Shown: positions 34,575-43,820 of the stretch, one piece after another | How the letters are laid out: the number at the start of each line of letters is the position of its first letter | How positions within the stretch are numbered: the stretch's first letter is position 1 | From: Psychrosphaera haliotis | GTDB lineage: Bacteria; Pseudomonadota; Gammaproteobacteria; Enterobacterales; Alteromonadaceae | Assembly (NCBI RefSeq): GCF_039523615.1 | Contig: NZ_BAAAFQ010000001.1 | Coordinates: 496,001-560,000, forward strand | Length of the DNA: 64,000 bases | Direction: 5' to 3' | Translations under genes and position numbers: made by a program | Notes under the pieces: generated by a model | Seen by the model: the letters and a program-made list of their open reading frames with translations, nothing else | The model's database searches: none | Told to the model about the DNA's origin: nothing

Positions 34575-34601
34575 AATAAGGTCTGTAAAACAGACCTTAT
34601 T
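34575..34601 (+). terminator. Hairpin after rne (first of two)
   Basis: AATAAGGTCTGT (34575-34586) pairs perfectly with ACAGACCTTATT (34590-34601) around an AAA loop. It lacks a long T-run, so it may be a 3' stabiliser or part of a tandem terminator. Confidence 0.6.
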
Positions 34602-34605
34602 AAAA

Positions 34606-34637
34606 ATAAAAAACGAGGCTATTGCCTCGTTTTTTTA
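34606..34637. terminator. Bidirectional terminator between rne and pilU
   Basis: ACGAGGC (34613-34619) pairs with GCCTCGT (34624-34630). A-run before and T-run after make it work for both convergent genes. Confidence 0.85.
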
Positions 34638-34690
34638 TGCTTACTAAAAGTGCTACAGCTTACATTAAATTTTAGTCCCTTAGATTTTAC

Positions 34691-35815
34691 TTAGTCATCC
34701 TTTTGGATACCGTCCACAGTTACACCTTGTAAAAATCCAGAGCCAGTCTGCTCATTGTTTCTTAGTTTAATCATTAACCTTAAGTCATTTGGTGAATCCG
34801 CGTGATGCAGAGCATCTGCATAACTGATCCTAGACTCTTGGTAAAGGTCAAATAAAGCTTGGTCGAAGGTTTGCATACCAAACTCTTTAGATTTACCCAT
34901 CACCTCTTTAATGCCTGAAATATCACCTTTTTTGATTAACTCTCCTACCATAGGAGAATTAAGTAATACTTCAATAGCTGCTACTCGACCAATACCATCG
35001 CTAGTTTGGATAAGCTGTTGGGCAACAATAGCTTTTAAATTTAGAGCCAAATCATACTTAAGCTTGTCGTGTTTTTCTTTTGGAACTAAGTGCATTATTC
35101 GGTCTATTGCTTGGTTAGCATTATTTGCGTGTAATGTAGCTACACACAAGTGGCCTGTTTCAGCAAACGACAGTGCATATTCCATAATTTCTTGAGACCG
35201 TATTTCACCAATTAAAATAACATCCGGAGCTTGTCTTAATGAGCTTTTTAACGCTGACTCAAAAGACGGCGTATCAATACCAACTTCTCTTTGAGTTACC
35301 ATGCAACGTTTATGCTCGTGTACAAACTCGATTGGGTCTTCAATTGTAAGAATATGACCTTTAGAATTACGATTTCGATAGCCAAGCAACGCAGCTAGAC
35401 TTGTTGATTTACCCGTGCCTGTGCCACCGACAAATAGTACTAGGCCTCGTTTCGCCATGATAACGTCTTTTAGAGCCGCAGGCAGGCCTAACTCATCTAC
35501 ATCAGGAATATTTGTAACGATACGCCTAACAACCATGCCTACATTGTCTCTTTGCCAAAACGCAGAAACACGGAAACGGCCGGCATCATTTGCGACGGCA
35601 AAATTACATTCCTTTTCTGAATCAAATTCGTTTTGTTGTTTATCTGACATACAGCTACGAACTAGTCGCTCTGCTTCCATGTCAGTAAGAGGTTCGTGAT
35701 CTAACGGTGTTAATTCTCCATTAATTTTTGCACTAATGGGTAAGCCTGCTGTTATAAATAAATCAGAAGCTTTTTCTGCCACCATCTTTAAAAATATTTG
35801 TTCCATTGAGTCCAT
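34691..35815 (-). CDS. pilU: Type IV pilus retraction ATPase PilU
   Basis: A 374-residue hexameric ATPase of the GspE/PilT family that assists PilT in pilus retraction. Walker A is GGTGTGKSTS, the Asp box and Walker B DVILIGEIRSQEIM and the His box TGHLCVATLHANNA are intact. The ATG at 35815 follows GGAGT by 6-7 bases; a further upstream ATT frame is ignored. It begins 21 bases after the pilT stop. Confidence 0.95.
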   Translation of the reverse strand: MDSMEQIFLKMVAEKASDLFITAGLPISAKINGELTPLDHEPLTDMEAERLVRSCMSDKQQNEFDSEKECNFAVANDAGRFRVSAFWQRDNVGMVVRRIVTNIPDVDELGLPAALKDVIMAKRGLVLFVGGTGTGKSTSLAALLGYRNRNSKGHILTIEDPIEFVHEHKRCMVTQREVGIDTPSFESALKSSLRQAPDVILIGEIRSQEIMEYALSFAETGHLCVATLHANNANQAIDRIMHLVPKEKHDKLKYDLALNLKAIVAQQLIQTSDGIGRVAAIEVLLNSPMVGELIKKGDISGIKEVMGKSKEFGMQTFDQALFDLYQESRISYADALHHADSPNDLRLMIKLRNNEQTGSGFLQGVTVDGIQKDD

Positions 35816-35836
35816 TACATACTCCAATATTGGCTC

Positions 35837-36895
35837 TTAAAAACCACCACCAAAACCTTGGCTAAATAAATTCTTATCGTGTGCCTTAGCTTGTGCGTTT
35901 TCTTTACTGACTAAGCCTTTGTTCATCAGGTTTAATAAGCACTGATCCATCGTTTGCATGCCGTGTGCAGCTCCGGTTTGGATAGATGAGTACATCTGCG
36001 CAACTTTGTCTTCCCTAATAAGGTTTCTAATCGCAGGAATGCCCATCATGATTTCATGCGCTGCAACTCGTCCGCCACCTGTCTTTTTACACAACGTTTG
36101 TGAAATAACTGCGCGTAACGATTCTGACAACATTGAGCGAACCATGTCCTTTTCATCACCAGGGAATACGTCAACAATACGGTCAATAGTCTTAGGTGCT
36201 GAGGTTGTATGCAAGGTACCAAAAACCAAATGTCCGGTTTCAGCCGCCGTCATTGCGAGTCTAATTGTTTCTAAATCTCGTAACTCACCAACTAATATAA
36301 CGTCAGGATCTTCACGTAGAGCAGATCGTAAAGCATTACTAAAGCTCAACGTGTCTCGATGAACTTCCCTTTGGCTTATTAAACTTTGTTTATTTTGATG
36401 TACAAATTCAATTGGGTCTTCAATTGTTAAGATGTGGTCGTGACGTTGCGCGTTAATGTAATCAATCATTGCCGCTAACGTGGTTGATTTACCAGAACCT
36501 GTTGGTCCAGTAACAAGAACAAGGCCTCGAGGGTTTTCCGCAATATCTCTAAAGATATCAGGAGCGCCAATATCTTCTAAACTAAGTACCTCAGAAGGAA
36601 TTGTACGAAATACTGCAGCGGCGCCACGATCTATATTAAAAGCGTTAACACGGAATCGTGCTAAATCAGGAACTGAAAAAGAAAAATCGGTTTCTAGATT
36701 TTCTTCGTATTCTTTACGTTGCTTATCATTCATAATATCGTAGATAAGTGCTTGAACTTCACGTGCATCTAACGCAGGTATGTTAACTCGTCTAACATCA
36801 CCATCAACGCGGATCATTGGTGGAGTTCCAGCAGAAAGGTGTAAATCTGATGCTTTATGTTGAACACTAAAGGCAAGTAATTCAGTAATATCCAT
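35837..36895 (-). CDS. pilT: Type IV pilus retraction ATPase PilT
   Basis: A 352-residue motor that depolymerises type IV pili for twitching motility and DNA uptake. N-terminal PAS-like part (1-100) with ASDLHLSAGTPPMIRVDG, Walker A GPTGSGKSTT, Walker B DPDVILVGELRDLET, the arginine fingers and the PilT-specific AIRNLIRE motif. The 34-base gap to the divergent yggS means the promoters must overlap coding DNA; this pairing is widely conserved. Confidence 0.97.
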   Translation of the reverse strand: MDITELLAFSVQHKASDLHLSAGTPPMIRVDGDVRRVNIPALDAREVQALIYDIMNDKQRKEYEENLETDFSFSVPDLARFRVNAFNIDRGAAAVFRTIPSEVLSLEDIGAPDIFRDIAENPRGLVLVTGPTGSGKSTTLAAMIDYINAQRHDHILTIEDPIEFVHQNKQSLISQREVHRDTLSFSNALRSALREDPDVILVGELRDLETIRLAMTAAETGHLVFGTLHTTSAPKTIDRIVDVFPGDEKDMVRSMLSESLRAVISQTLCKKTGGGRVAAHEIMMGIPAIRNLIREDKVAQMYSSIQTGAAHGMQTMDQCLLNLMNKGLVSKENAQAKAHDKNLFSQGFGGGF

Positions 36896-36929
36896 ATGGC
36901 TAACCTATTAAATAACTAAGACACTGTAT

Positions 36930-37637
36930 ATGTCAGAAAATAACGTTAACATTACCATAGCAAATCGACTGGCAACTGCCCACGACAAAATAAGCGATGC
37001 CTCAAAAAAAGCAGGCCGACTTCCCGAACATGTCAGCTTAATTGCCGTTAGCAAAACAAAACCGCCGTCTGATATCGAAGCAGCCTTCCAAGCTGGGCAG
37101 TTAGAGTTTGGCGAAAACTATGTACAAGAGCTTGCTGATAAAGCCCAACAGCTTTCTAAATTAGAAAACCTTTGTTGGCACTTTATCGGTCCTATCCAGA
37201 GTAATAAAACTGCATTAATTGCTGAACATGCCAATTGGGTAGATAGTTTAGACCGCATTAAAATTGCCCGACGACTAAACAAACATTGTGAAGAGTTAAA
37301 CAAACAATTAAATGTTCTAATTCAAGTTAATATCTCTGACTCAAATACAAAATCAGGCATTGCCCTTCTCGATGTAGCAAATTTTGCTGAAGAGATTCAA
37401 GAATTTAAATCTTTAACCCTCAGAGGCTTGATGGCTATTCCCGATGAATATTTAGATAAAAACAAACAAAAAGCAGAGTTTGAACAACTAAACACTTGTT
37501 TTTTGGCACTTAAGCATCAATATCAATCGGTAGATACCTTGTCATTAGGCATGACTAACGACATGGAAGCCGCTATATTTAGTGGTAGTACTATGATTAG
37601 GCTTGGTACCGCCATATTTGGCCCTCGTACTAATTAA
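36930..37637 (+). CDS. YggS family PLP homeostasis protein
   Basis: A 235-residue PLP-binding protein of the YggS/PLPBP family, which buffers vitamin B6 and affects amino acid pools but has no known catalytic reaction. PLP would bind Lys42 in LIAVSKTKP; WHFIGPIQSNK, LGMTNDMEAAI and IRLGTAIFG are the other signature blocks. First gene of a yggS-proC-yggT-DUF4426 operon. Confidence 0.95.
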   Translation: MSENNVNITIANRLATAHDKISDASKKAGRLPEHVSLIAVSKTKPPSDIEAAFQAGQLEFGENYVQELADKAQQLSKLENLCWHFIGPIQSNKTALIAEHANWVDSLDRIKIARRLNKHCEELNKQLNVLIQVNISDSNTKSGIALLDVANFAEEIQEFKSLTLRGLMAIPDEYLDKNKQKAEFEQLNTCFLALKHQYQSVDTLSLGMTNDMEAAIFSGSTMIRLGTAIFGPRTN

Positions 37638-37660
37638 ATAAACAACATCACGGGATTTTA

Positions 37661-38506
37661 ATGACACAAAATAACAACACTTCGTATGCATTTATCGGCG
37701 CGGGAAACATGTCTGGCGCTATTATTGGTGGAATGGTTAATAGTGGTGTAGAGCCATCTCGAATTATTGCAACCAATCGTACAAAGGAAAAACAACAAGC
37801 TTTAAAAGCTAAGTTTGGCATTATTACTGATTTAGATAATCAAGAAGCTATTAAACAGGCTGACGTTGTAATCCTAGGTGTTAAGCCACAAATGATGGCT
37901 GATGTGTTAACTGACTTAGTTTCAAACGGTGCAGACTTTTCTGACAAACTTGTGGTAACTGTGGCTGCTGGCTTATTGGTGAAACGTTATACTGACATAA
38001 TTGGCGATGTACGATTTGTTCGCTGTATGCCAAATACGCCATCTTTAGTTGGTCACGGCGTGTCTGGATTATATGTTGGCTCTAGCCAAGCTCGTTTCGA
38101 TAAATCAGTAATCGAACAAGATATACAAATAACGACTGAATTATTTAGCCACGTTGGCGCTACAGTTTGGTTGAAATCGGAGTCAGAGATTGATCAACTT
38201 GCCGCCGTTTCTGGTTCTGGTCCCGCTTACTTCTTCGCCTTTATGGAAGCGATGGCTAATAAGGCTAAAGAGTTTGGGTTTAGCGAAGATGTTGCCAATA
38301 TAATGGTTCAAGAAACCGCAATTGGCGCTGCAAAAATGACATTTAACAAAGACAAGAGTTTTGCCGAGCTGCGTGAAAATGTAACCTCTCCTGGAGGCTC
38401 TACTGCCGCTGCTTTAAACGTATTTAATAATAACAACCTTCAAGCTACTGTAAATGAGGCACTCGATGCTGCGGTAACTAGAGCTCAAGAGATGAGTAAA
38501 CTTTAA
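37661..38506 (+). CDS. proC: Pyrroline-5-carboxylate reductase
   Basis: A 281-residue enzyme for the last step of proline synthesis. Rossmann motif IGAGNMSGAIIGGM (about 12-25), MPNTP near residue 127 and the C-terminal signature SPGGSTAAAL with the preceding GSGPAYFFAFMEAM helix are visible. It lies 23 bases after yggS and 2 bases before yggT. Confidence 0.97.
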   Translation: MTQNNNTSYAFIGAGNMSGAIIGGMVNSGVEPSRIIATNRTKEKQQALKAKFGIITDLDNQEAIKQADVVILGVKPQMMADVLTDLVSNGADFSDKLVVTVAAGLLVKRYTDIIGDVRFVRCMPNTPSLVGHGVSGLYVGSSQARFDKSVIEQDIQITTELFSHVGATVWLKSESEIDQLAAVSGSGPAYFFAFMEAMANKAKEFGFSEDVANIMVQETAIGAAKMTFNKDKSFAELRENVTSPGGSTAAALNVFNNNNLQATVNEALDAAVTRAQEMSKL

Positions 38507-38508
38507 TT

Positions 38509-39051
38509 ATGCAAGCTACCCAATTTTTAGTTAATACTTTATTCGACCTCTATCTAATGGTCGCCATTTTGAGAGTCTGGTTACAATTGGCTCGTGCTGA
38601 CTTTTATAACCCTGTTAGTCAGTTTGTTGTTAAAGCGACAAACCCTTTGCTCATTCCATTGCGCAAGGTCGTACCGGGACTAGGAGGAATAGACTGGGCC
38701 GGTGTGTTATTAGTTATCTTTGTTGCATTTGCAAAGGTCGCTACGTTGCAACTCATGTTTGGCGGTGCTTTTCCTTGGGTTAGTATTTTAGTAGCCAGTT
38801 TGATAACGGTTGTGCAAGAGGTGTTCACGTTGGTTTTTTGGGTGACCATAATTCGAGCTATTTTGAGCTGGATTAGTCAAGGTTACAATCCGATTGAGGC
38901 ATTATTGCATCAACTCACAGACCCCCTGCTTGCGCCAGTTCGAAAGGTTATTCCACCTCTAGGCGGTCTAGATTTAAGCTTACTAGTATTCTTGATTGCC
39001 CTACAGTTTGTACAATTATTATTTAATGACTTTTTAAGTCGTTTACTATAA
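38509..39051 (+). CDS. YggT family membrane protein
   Basis: A 180-residue integral membrane protein with two copies of the YGGT repeat: each has a helix, LRVWLQLARADFYNPVSQF or IRAILSWISQGYNPIEALL, then a P-L-L-x-P-x-R-K-V-x-P loop and another helix. Escherichia coli YggT has been linked to osmotic protection; plant and cyanobacterial relatives act in organelle or cell division. Role here unknown. It starts 2 bases after proC. Confidence 0.93.
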   Translation: MQATQFLVNTLFDLYLMVAILRVWLQLARADFYNPVSQFVVKATNPLLIPLRKVVPGLGGIDWAGVLLVIFVAFAKVATLQLMFGGAFPWVSILVASLITVVQEVFTLVFWVTIIRAILSWISQGYNPIEALLHQLTDPLLAPVRKVIPPLGGLDLSLLVFLIALQFVQLLFNDFLSRLL

Positions 39052-39074
39052 AAGCAATGAACGGAAGATTCATT

Positions 39075-39506
39075 ATGAATAAATTAATATTAGCCATTAC
39101 CTTGTTCGTTTCAGTGTTGCTGTTATCTCCTAGTACGAGTGCGGAACAAAAAATTACTAAAGGTGATTGGGACATCCATTACATTGCCTTTCCAAGTTCG
39201 TTTATTAAACCAGAAACTGCTCGCGAGTATAACTTGGAGCGCAGTCGTTATATGGCTATTGTCAATATATCGGTTTTGGATAGCAGCACACAGAAAGCCC
39301 AAAATGTGAGTTTAACTGGCAATGCAAAAAATCTCTTAGGCCAAACTAAGCAGCTTAGCTTCAAAAAAGTAAAGGAAGGCGACGCAATTTATTATTTGGC
39401 TCAGCTCAAGCACAGAGACGAAGAAAACCTTAACTTTACGATTGAAGTTCAACGAGGAAATCGTACAGAAACAATTAAATTCAAGAAAAAGCTCTACGTT
39501 GATTAA
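39075..39506 (+). CDS. DUF4426 secreted protein
   Basis: A 143-residue protein with a Sec signal peptide (hydrophobic LILAITLFVSVLLLSPSTSA). The mature part is a single beta-rich domain (GDWDIHYIAFPSSFIKPETAREYNLERS) recognised as DUF4426, found next to yggT in many marine gammaproteobacteria. Function unknown; it is periplasmic by prediction. ATG 39075 follows GGAAG by 8 bases; the earlier ATG at 39057 has no good site. Last gene of the proC operon, before a weak terminator. Confidence 0.88.
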   Translation: MNKLILAITLFVSVLLLSPSTSAEQKITKGDWDIHYIAFPSSFIKPETAREYNLERSRYMAIVNISVLDSSTQKAQNVSLTGNAKNLLGQTKQLSFKKVKEGDAIYYLAQLKHRDEENLNFTIEVQRGNRTETIKFKKKLYVD

Positions 39507-39532
39507 CATCAGGGAGCTTAGTTAAAAACAAT

Positions 39533-39562
39533 AATTAGGGCGTACAACAGCCCTATTTATTA
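39533..39562 (+). terminator. Weak terminator of the yggS-proC operon
   Basis: TAGGGC (39536-39541) pairs with GCCCTA (39550-39555), followed by TTTATTAT. The short stem and broken T-run make it modest. Confidence 0.5.
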
Positions 39563-39636
39563 TACGACTAAACCTATAAACCTATGAACGACTTTGACAT
39601 CTCTTGGCTTCATCATTCTAAGTTGTATTCTATGCG

Positions 39637-39867
39637 TTATTTTCGCAGCATCGCATCTAACTGATCTACTATTTCACTCCAATCACCATCCGATTCCAGA
39701 GAATCTCTTAAAAATGAAGATTGAGACGCGCTCCAAAAAGACGCTTCATCTATTGTTACGTCGTCCGGAATATTATGTTCTTTAACAAAGTGATATATAC
39801 CAGAACGCGTGCCGTCTAGACCTAATTGTTCAAATAGCCCAGATATTGAATGTATCGACGTATCCAT
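39637..39867 (-). CDS. DUF2789 family protein
   Basis: A 76-residue acidic protein matching DUF2789: MDTSIHSISGLFEQLGLD, then FVKEHNIPDDVTIDEASFW and SQSSFLRDSLESDGDW. The fold is helical and the function unknown. A very strong GGGGG lies 6-7 bases before ATG 39867. Single gene, opposite to its neighbours. Confidence 0.88.
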   Translation of the reverse strand: MDTSIHSISGLFEQLGLDGTRSGIYHFVKEHNIPDDVTIDEASFWSASQSSFLRDSLESDGDWSEIVDQLDAMLRK

Positions 39868-40004
39868 AAAACCCCCTAAGTTTTTAAAACTCTCTTATAT
39901 AAAATAGCTTGTTTATTTAGGTACTGAAAAAAATATTCTTGGATATTTTAATAGTTATTGCTAACTTGGTTAAAATAACAACAAAAATGCAGGTATTCAA
40001 ATAT

Positions 40005-40640
40005 ATGACTGTCACAACCCAACTAGCTGAAGATAATGGTATAAAAGCAATTCTTTTAACCGCAGAAGACGTTAATTTAGCGGCCTCACTTTTATATGTT
40101 GCTTACCACGACGATCCCATTTTCAAAGAAATATTTGATGGCACCAAAGAAGGTTATGATACTCGCTTGCGCGGTGCAATCAGAGAGGAGTTATCAGCAT
40201 TTTGGCAAACTCAGCAGCCGATGATTGGGTTGTTTTCGGGTCCTCATTTACTAGGGGTGGCTTGTCTTATAGAACCACAGAAAGGCCTAGAGCCAGAACG
40301 GTTTTGGCATTGGCGATTAAAAATGATGCTTCATGCTGGTTTTCTAAGTACCCAAAACATGATTGAAAAAGAAAAAAAGGTTGCAGCTGCGATCCCACAC
40401 GAGCACTACCACCTTCTTACTTTTATCGCCATTCATCCAGATCACCAGCACCATGGCTTAGGTCAATACTTAGTAAAGGCCGTAGACTCAATTGTTTCGG
40501 AAAATCAAATTAGCGAAGGTGTCGCTGTTTTTGTTACAAAAGAGAATAATAAGCCATTGTTTGACGGCGATAATTATGAAACATTAACGAATATAACGAT
40601 AGGCGACGTTGCCGGCACTTTAATGTTCCGCAATAAATAA
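40005..40640 (+). CDS. GNAT family N-acetyltransferase
   Basis: A 211-residue acyltransferase. The acetyl-CoA pyrophosphate loop is represented by IHPDHQHHGLGQYLV (motif A, about 144-158) after the strand HLLTFIA, and residues ITKENNKPLFDG-like near 185 match motif B. The substrate is unknown. I chose ATG 40005 with AGGT about 10 bases ahead; ATG 39987 is possible. Small genes on both sides are not related in function. Confidence 0.85.
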   Translation: MTVTTQLAEDNGIKAILLTAEDVNLAASLLYVAYHDDPIFKEIFDGTKEGYDTRLRGAIREELSAFWQTQQPMIGLFSGPHLLGVACLIEPQKGLEPERFWHWRLKMMLHAGFLSTQNMIEKEKKVAAAIPHEHYHLLTFIAIHPDHQHHGLGQYLVKAVDSIVSENQISEGVAVFVTKENNKPLFDGDNYETLTNITIGDVAGTLMFRNK

Positions 40641-40658
40641 AGACATAACTGGATTATT

Positions 40659-40994
40659 ATGGCTAAACCCAAAAAGCTAAACTCATTTAAAGCATTTTAT
40701 CCGTACTATTTGTCAGAACATCAGCATCCTATTTGCAGAGGCTTGCATTATGCCGGAAGTACTTTTGTTATTTTAGTTGCACTTTATGCCATCACGTCCA
40801 ATCAATATATGTACTTTTGGTTGCTTCCCTTCATTGGGTATGGCTTTGCTTGGGTTGGCCATTTTTTTATAGAAAAGAACCGCCCAGCAACCTTTACCTA
40901 CCCGTTTTACAGCTTTTTAGGCGACTGGGTAATGTTTAAAGACTTTTTAACAGGTCAGTTAGACAAAAATTTAAAACTTCACAACCTCGATTAA
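40659..40994 (+). CDS. Mpo1-like/DUF962 membrane protein
   Basis: A 111-residue protein of the Mpo1/YGL010w family with two or more membrane helices (about 33-50 and 52-70). Conserved polar residues remain: EHQHPICRGLHYAG (His residues about 20-30), WVGHFFIEKNRPATF and GDWVMF. In yeast Mpo1 is an iron-dependent dioxygenase for 2-hydroxy fatty acids; bacterial members are uncharacterised. It begins 19 bases after the acetyltransferase gene. Confidence 0.88.
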   Translation: MAKPKKLNSFKAFYPYYLSEHQHPICRGLHYAGSTFVILVALYAITSNQYMYFWLLPFIGYGFAWVGHFFIEKNRPATFTYPFYSFLGDWVMFKDFLTGQLDKNLKLHNLD

Positions 40995-41033
40995 ACGCTT
41001 AATGGCTGTACTATAAAAGCGTAGAAAGGTAGA

Positions 41034-41402
41034 ATGGTTGTCCAAAAATTTCTTCTGAGAGTAACAAACGTTTTGCAAAATAAACAAATATTAGATTTCG
41101 TACTAGACAAAATTGATGATCTTAAAGCAAAAGGCGTGCTTACATTTGATGTAGCAGAGACGTCTTCAATTACAGACTACATGGTAGTTTGCTCGGGTAC
41201 ATCAAAAAAACACGTCCAATCAATTGCAGATCACGTTTTAATGGAAGCAAAACAAACTGAAGACCCAGCATTAGGCTATGAAGGCATGGAAGAAGGCGAA
41301 TGGGTTTTAGTTGACTTGGGTCCAGTGGTTTTACACGTAATGCAAGATGCAACAAGAGACTTCTATCAACTTGAAAAACTTTGGCAGGAATCTAGCAAGT
41401 AA
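41034..41402 (+). CDS. rsfS: Ribosome silencing factor RsfS
   Basis: A 122-residue protein that binds ribosomal protein L14 and blocks subunit joining in poor growth conditions. The signature TSSITDYMVVCSGTSKKHVQSIAD (about 43-66), the GYEGMEEGEWVLVDLGPVVLHVM core and the FYQLEKLW end are clear. ATG 41034 has AAAGGTAG just ahead, but it gives about 13 extra residues; TTG 41073 would start exactly where most family members begin. The usual upstream nadD and holA are missing here. Confidence 0.95.
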   Translation: MVVQKFLLRVTNVLQNKQILDFVLDKIDDLKAKGVLTFDVAETSSITDYMVVCSGTSKKHVQSIADHVLMEAKQTEDPALGYEGMEEGEWVLVDLGPVVLHVMQDATRDFYQLEKLWQESSK

Positions 41403-41408
41403 TCGCTT

Positions 41409-41879
41409 ATGAAGATTCAATTAGTCGCCGTTGGTAACAAAATGCCAGGCTGGGTAACATCAGGATTTCAAGAATACCAACGCCGCTTCCCTAGAGATTG
41501 TGCGTTTGAGCTTATTGAGATCACCCCTGGCAAACGAGGTAAAAATGCTGATATAGCAAGGATCCTTGAGCAGGAAGGTGAACGGATGTTAGCGGCGGTG
41601 CCTAAGTCAAATAGAGTTGTAACGCTTGAGGTAACCGGAAAGCCTTGGACTACACACGACCTTTCAAAACAACTTTCAAGTTGGCAAATGGATGGTCGCG
41701 ACGTTAGTTTACTGGTTGGTGGACCAGAAGGGTTGGCACCCGCTTGCATTGCACGTTCTGAGCAAAAGTGGTCGCTATCACCTTTAACGCTGCCTCACCC
41801 AATGGTTCGCGTTGTTGTAGCAGAGAGCTTATATCGAGCTTGGAGTCTCAATAACAATCACCCTTATCATCGCGAATAA
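41409..41879 (+). CDS. rlmH: 23S rRNA pseudouridine(1915)-N3 methyltransferase
   Basis: A 156-residue SPOUT methyltransferase that modifies position 1915 in helix 69 of the assembled ribosome. The AdoMet-binding trefoil knot is seen in LLVGGPEGLAPAC and SLSPLTLPHPMVRVVVAESLYRAWS; the C-terminal NNHPYHRE is universal. It lies 6 bases after rsfS and 3 before mrdA, the standard order. Confidence 0.97.
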   Translation: MKIQLVAVGNKMPGWVTSGFQEYQRRFPRDCAFELIEITPGKRGKNADIARILEQEGERMLAAVPKSNRVVTLEVTGKPWTTHDLSKQLSSWQMDGRDVSLLVGGPEGLAPACIARSEQKWSLSPLTLPHPMVRVVVAESLYRAWSLNNNHPYHRE

Positions 41880-41882
41880 CGT

Positions 41883-43820
41883 ATGCGCAGAAACTCCTAT
41901 CAAATGCAAGATCACACCGCCGAAGCGCATCTATTTGCTAGGCGCGCTATAACGGCTTTGATAGCGGTGGCCGCTCTGATGGGAGTGCTAATAGCGAATC
42001 TGTATTATTTACAGATAGAAAAATATCAAACATATCAAACCCGTTCTAATGAAAACCGCATCAAAGTCCAGCCTGTCCCGCCAAACCGAGGGATAATACG
42101 TGACATTAATGGCAACATACTCGCTGCCAATGAGCCAAGCTTTTCTTTAGAGATCATCCCCGAAGCAGTCACTGATATGGAATGGACGCTGTCAGAGTTA
42201 CAGTTAATTATTGATATCCCGGACGAGCAAGTAGAACAATTTAAACGAATTATAAAATACCAGCGCCGTTTTAAGAGCATCCCCATAAAAACAAAGCTAA
42301 CCGAAAACGAAGTCGCCGCATTTTCAGTAAAACAACACTTATTTCCTGGCGTCGCTATTGAAGCTCGACTTAATCGCCACTATCCATATACAGACACCAT
42401 GACTCATGTAATAGGTTATGTGGGTAAAATTAACAAACGTGACTTAAATAGGTTAGAACGAGAAGAACGAATTAAGAACTACGCAGCCACTCGTAGTATC
42501 GGGAAGTTAGGGCTCGAACGATTTTATGAAGAGCAACTTCACGGCACTACGGGCAGTGAAGAAGTAGAAGTAAACCATCGAAGCCGAGTATTAAGACAGC
42601 TGAGCATTGAAGAGCCCAAACCAGGTACAGACCTTCACTTAGCAATTGCCGTGGAAATGCAAGAACAAGCCAAAAAGTCGCTAAGACAAAACCGGGGAGC
42701 TATTGTTGCAATGGACCCTCGTGATGGCGCCATTTTAGCTATGTATTCCAACCCCAGTTACGACCCAAACCTTTTTGTAACAGGCATATCTCAAAAAGAT
42801 TATTCATTGATATTGAATTCCAAAGATAAACCAATGCTCAATCGTACTACGCAAGGCCAATACCCGCCTGCGTCAACTATCAAGCCACAATTAGCATTGT
42901 TGGGCTTACACAAAAAGCTAGTTACTCCTGAAACTACCGTTTGGGATCCAGGATATTGGCGATTCCCTAATGTTGAAACCCAACGGAATTTTAGAGACTG
43001 GAAAGTTGGCGGCCATGGTTGGGTAGACCTAGTTACCGCGATTAAACAGTCTTGCGACATTTATTTTTACGACCTAGCCTACCGCCTAGGTATTGACGAA
43101 ATAAGTCCATTCATCTCTAAATTTGGATTTGGAGATTATACCGGCATAGATATTCATGAAGAATATAAAGCGACGATGCCGTCAAGAGAATGGAAAAAAG
43201 AAAAGAAGCGTCAACCTTGGTATCAAGGAGATACTATTTCAATTGGAATTGGCCAAGGTTATTGGACAGCAACGCCTATGCAACTTGCGATGGCGACGTC
43301 TGTATTAGTTAATAAAGGCGATGTGATTGAACCCAAAGTAGTATCAGCAACCAGTGTAGATGAATCTATTTCATTAACACCTATCAAAAAGCGAAATCCA
43401 GTTGTGGTCAACAACCCAAAACATTGGGACACTATTTTAGATTCAATGTATCAAACGGTAAATGCAATTGACGGTACAGCTCGCGCAGCTTTTGTCGACG
43501 CTGTTTATACCGCTGCTGGTAAAACAGGGACCGCGCAACTGTTCAGCCTTGGCGAAGATGAAGAATACGACGCTTCCAAAATCAATGAACGCCGACGTGA
43601 TAATGCAATGTTCGTTGGTTATGCCCCTTATGATAATCCTAGTATTGTTATTGTTGTAGCGGTAGAAAATGCCGGAGGCGGCAGTGCTAATGCGGCTCCA
43701 GTTGCGAGAGAAATGATGGATTTATATTTTTCGATGGGATTAGCTAACAAACGAAACATCTCGACTGAAATCATAAATGTTGAAGAGACAGAATTAGCTG
43801 AGGAGAATAACGGTGGCTAA
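41883..43820 (+). CDS. mrdA: Penicillin-binding protein 2
   Basis: A 645-residue transpeptidase of the elongasome. A membrane helix (about 21-42) anchors it; the pedestal (60-230) is followed by the transpeptidase domain with Ser331 in PPASTIKP (SxxK), SCD (390-392, SxN equivalent) and Lys547-Thr-Gly. Works with RodA to make side-wall peptidoglycan. The end overlaps the rodA start by 8 bases. Confidence 0.97.
   Translation: MRRNSYQMQDHTAEAHLFARRAITALIAVAALMGVLIANLYYLQIEKYQTYQTRSNENRIKVQPVPPNRGIIRDINGNILAANEPSFSLEIIPEAVTDMEWTLSELQLIIDIPDEQVEQFKRIIKYQRRFKSIPIKTKLTENEVAAFSVKQHLFPGVAIEARLNRHYPYTDTMTHVIGYVGKINKRDLNRLEREERIKNYAATRSIGKLGLERFYEEQLHGTTGSEEVEVNHRSRVLRQLSIEEPKPGTDLHLAIAVEMQEQAKKSLRQNRGAIVAMDPRDGAILAMYSNPSYDPNLFVTGISQKDYSLILNSKDKPMLNRTTQGQYPPASTIKPQLALLGLHKKLVTPETTVWDPGYWRFPNVETQRNFRDWKVGGHGWVDLVTAIKQSCDIYFYDLAYRLGIDEISPFISKFGFGDYTGIDIHEEYKATMPSREWKKEKKRQPWYQGDTISIGIGQGYWTATPMQLAMATSVLVNKGDVIEPKVVSATSVDESISLTPIKKRNPVVVNNPKHWDTILDSMYQTVNAIDGTARAAFVDAVYTAAGKTGTAQLFSLGEDEEYDASKINERRRDNAMFVGYAPYDNPSIVIVVAVENAGGGSANAAPVAREMMDLYFSMGLANKRNISTEIINVEETELAEENNGG

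Noticed and set aside
39594..39785. Plus-strand frame overlapping the DUF2789 gene
   Set aside because: Shadow of the DUF2789 reading frame, which has a strong ribosome site and a recognised domain.
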